Source: Firmicutes bacterium AM31-12AC (GTDB lineage: Bacteria; Bacillota; Clostridia; Lachnospirales; Lachnospiraceae). Taken from it: DNA of 22,768 nt. The position numbers were made by a program, and so were the translations under genes. The DNA lies in contig QUJA01000041.1 of the NCBI GenBank assembly GCA_003480425.1, forward strand, positions 1 to 22,768, read 5' to 3'. Within the stretch, counting starts at the first letter, position 1, and the number at the start of each line of letters is the position of its first letter. This document shows, piece after piece, positions 22,300 through 22,768 of this stretch. The notes beneath the pieces are model-generated. The model had not been told where the DNA came from and searched no databases. It worked only from the letters and a program-made list of their open reading frames with translations.

Positions 22300-22349
22300 A
22301 TTCCTACCTCCTTACAATTACATTTTTATCTATGTTCGCTAAAATAACA

Positions 22350-22380
22350 AGCAATGAGCTTTTTTCATTGCTATTTTTTT
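22350..22380 (+). terminator. Hairpin with T tract
   Basis: AGCAATGA (22350-22357) pairs with TCATTGCT (22365-22372) and on the plus strand is followed by ATTTTTTT. On the minus strand TGTTATTTT follows, so it may end transcripts from either side. It separates the 22299 gene from whatever lies to the right. The stretch 22381-22512 holds no supported gene. Confidence 0.6.
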
Positions 22381-22512
22381 ACGCAAATATTCTTTGCTTT
22401 TTCATTTTATGGTATTTTCATATACAATACGAAAGATAAAATCTAAGTGTTTTTTCATTTCCACATTATAACAGCTACATATATCCATTACAACGAAAAT
22501 CTAGGTATCAGT

Positions 22513-22692
22513 TTATTTTTTCGGCTGTCCCTGCGGAGCATGGTTCTGTGGGTTTCCTGCGTTCTGATTGCTTTTATTCTTCAAGACAATATCCTCTGCC
22601 TTTACATACCAGTCCACAGCTACACTCGTATAAGTTTTTCGTGATACCGCATCAGCTACAGGATTGACAAGCTCCAAGACTGCATTATAAGG
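22513..22692 (-). pseudogene. C-terminal gene fragment abutting the second REP-like unit
   Basis: Fifty-nine sense codons, beginning PYNAVLELVNPVADAVSRKT and containing VAVDWYVKAEDIVL, end in a Gln/Asn/Pro-rich low-complexity tail. The fragment starts exactly where the 22-bp repeat head (22693-22714) ends and has no start codon. It reads like the tail of a real gene truncated by the palindrome. I do not recognise the family. Confidence 0.5.
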
Positions 22693-22768
22693 AGACCAAA
22701 TAGGGACGGAGTTTAGAGACCATTGGGGACGTGGTTATCCGGCTTTTTGCAAGCAAAAGCCGATAACC
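22693..22768. repeat. Second REP-like unit, composite and cut by the window end
   Basis: Bases 22693-22714 are identical to 833-854. The sequence then changes to AGAGACCATTGGGGACGTGG and enters a new hairpin: 22733-22750 with 22753-22768, loop AA, two bulges, with arms beginning GGTTATC and ending GATAACC. This is a second head type, sharing AGACCA-N3-GGGACG with the first. The outer part of its right arm lies beyond the window. Confidence 0.6.

Overview
The window is AT-rich, with ribosome-binding-site, promoter and protein styles of a low-GC Firmicute. The membrane-anchored XRE regulators, the MobA/MobL-DUF3847 cassette and the GGGACGG-type palindromes make a gut Clostridia (Lachnospiraceae-like) host most likely. 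That assignment is an inference from protein style, with no marker gene to confirm it.

The layout is a mobile element inside a mobile element. The outer element can be delimited almost to the base. An XRE regulator gene on the minus strand is split: its first 42 codons lie at 21207-21332 and the rest at 906-1679. Joining the halves at a shared AAAC (1676-1679 and 21206-21209) restores a clean reading frame of about 298 codons. The 19.5 kb between them starts with GTTTCCC-type and ends with GGGAAAC-type sequence. On the minus strand it carries a large serine recombinase (1717-3330), a small transposon protein, an array of about ten degenerate ~63-bp repeats (3996-4626), a MobT/Orf20-type relaxase (4640-5854) and a matching oriT palindrome (7076-7098). 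Its cargo is an effector-binding protein, a DUF3781 protein, a RibD-C reductase-like protein, a 31-residue membrane peptide, a DinB-like protein and a DfrF-like dihydrofolate reductase (20318-20791).

A second element sits inside the first (about 8646-20243). It has a tyrosine integrase at its left end and integrase-arm-like CACAAGGGAAA sites at both ends. An XRE regulator and an excisionase are divergently transcribed and share a pair of TTGCA-N3-TGCAA operators. A mobilization block follows: DUF3847 protein, MobA/MobL relaxase and a coiled-coil membrane protein. The cargo is a response regulator, an intramembrane-sensing histidine kinase and an FtsX-type ABC transporter, resembling peptide-antibiotic detoxification modules. 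The last 219 codons of the relaxase gene are overprinted in the +1 frame by two further genes.

Neither element carries a type IV secretion system or coupling protein, so both look mobilizable and dependent on helper elements of two different kinds. Outside the outer element are two more membrane-anchored XRE regulators (one frameshifted), a decayed Tn916 Orf21-like coupling-protein fragment (21418-21621), and two gene tails each abutting the same 22-bp head of a REP-like palindrome, one near each end of the window.
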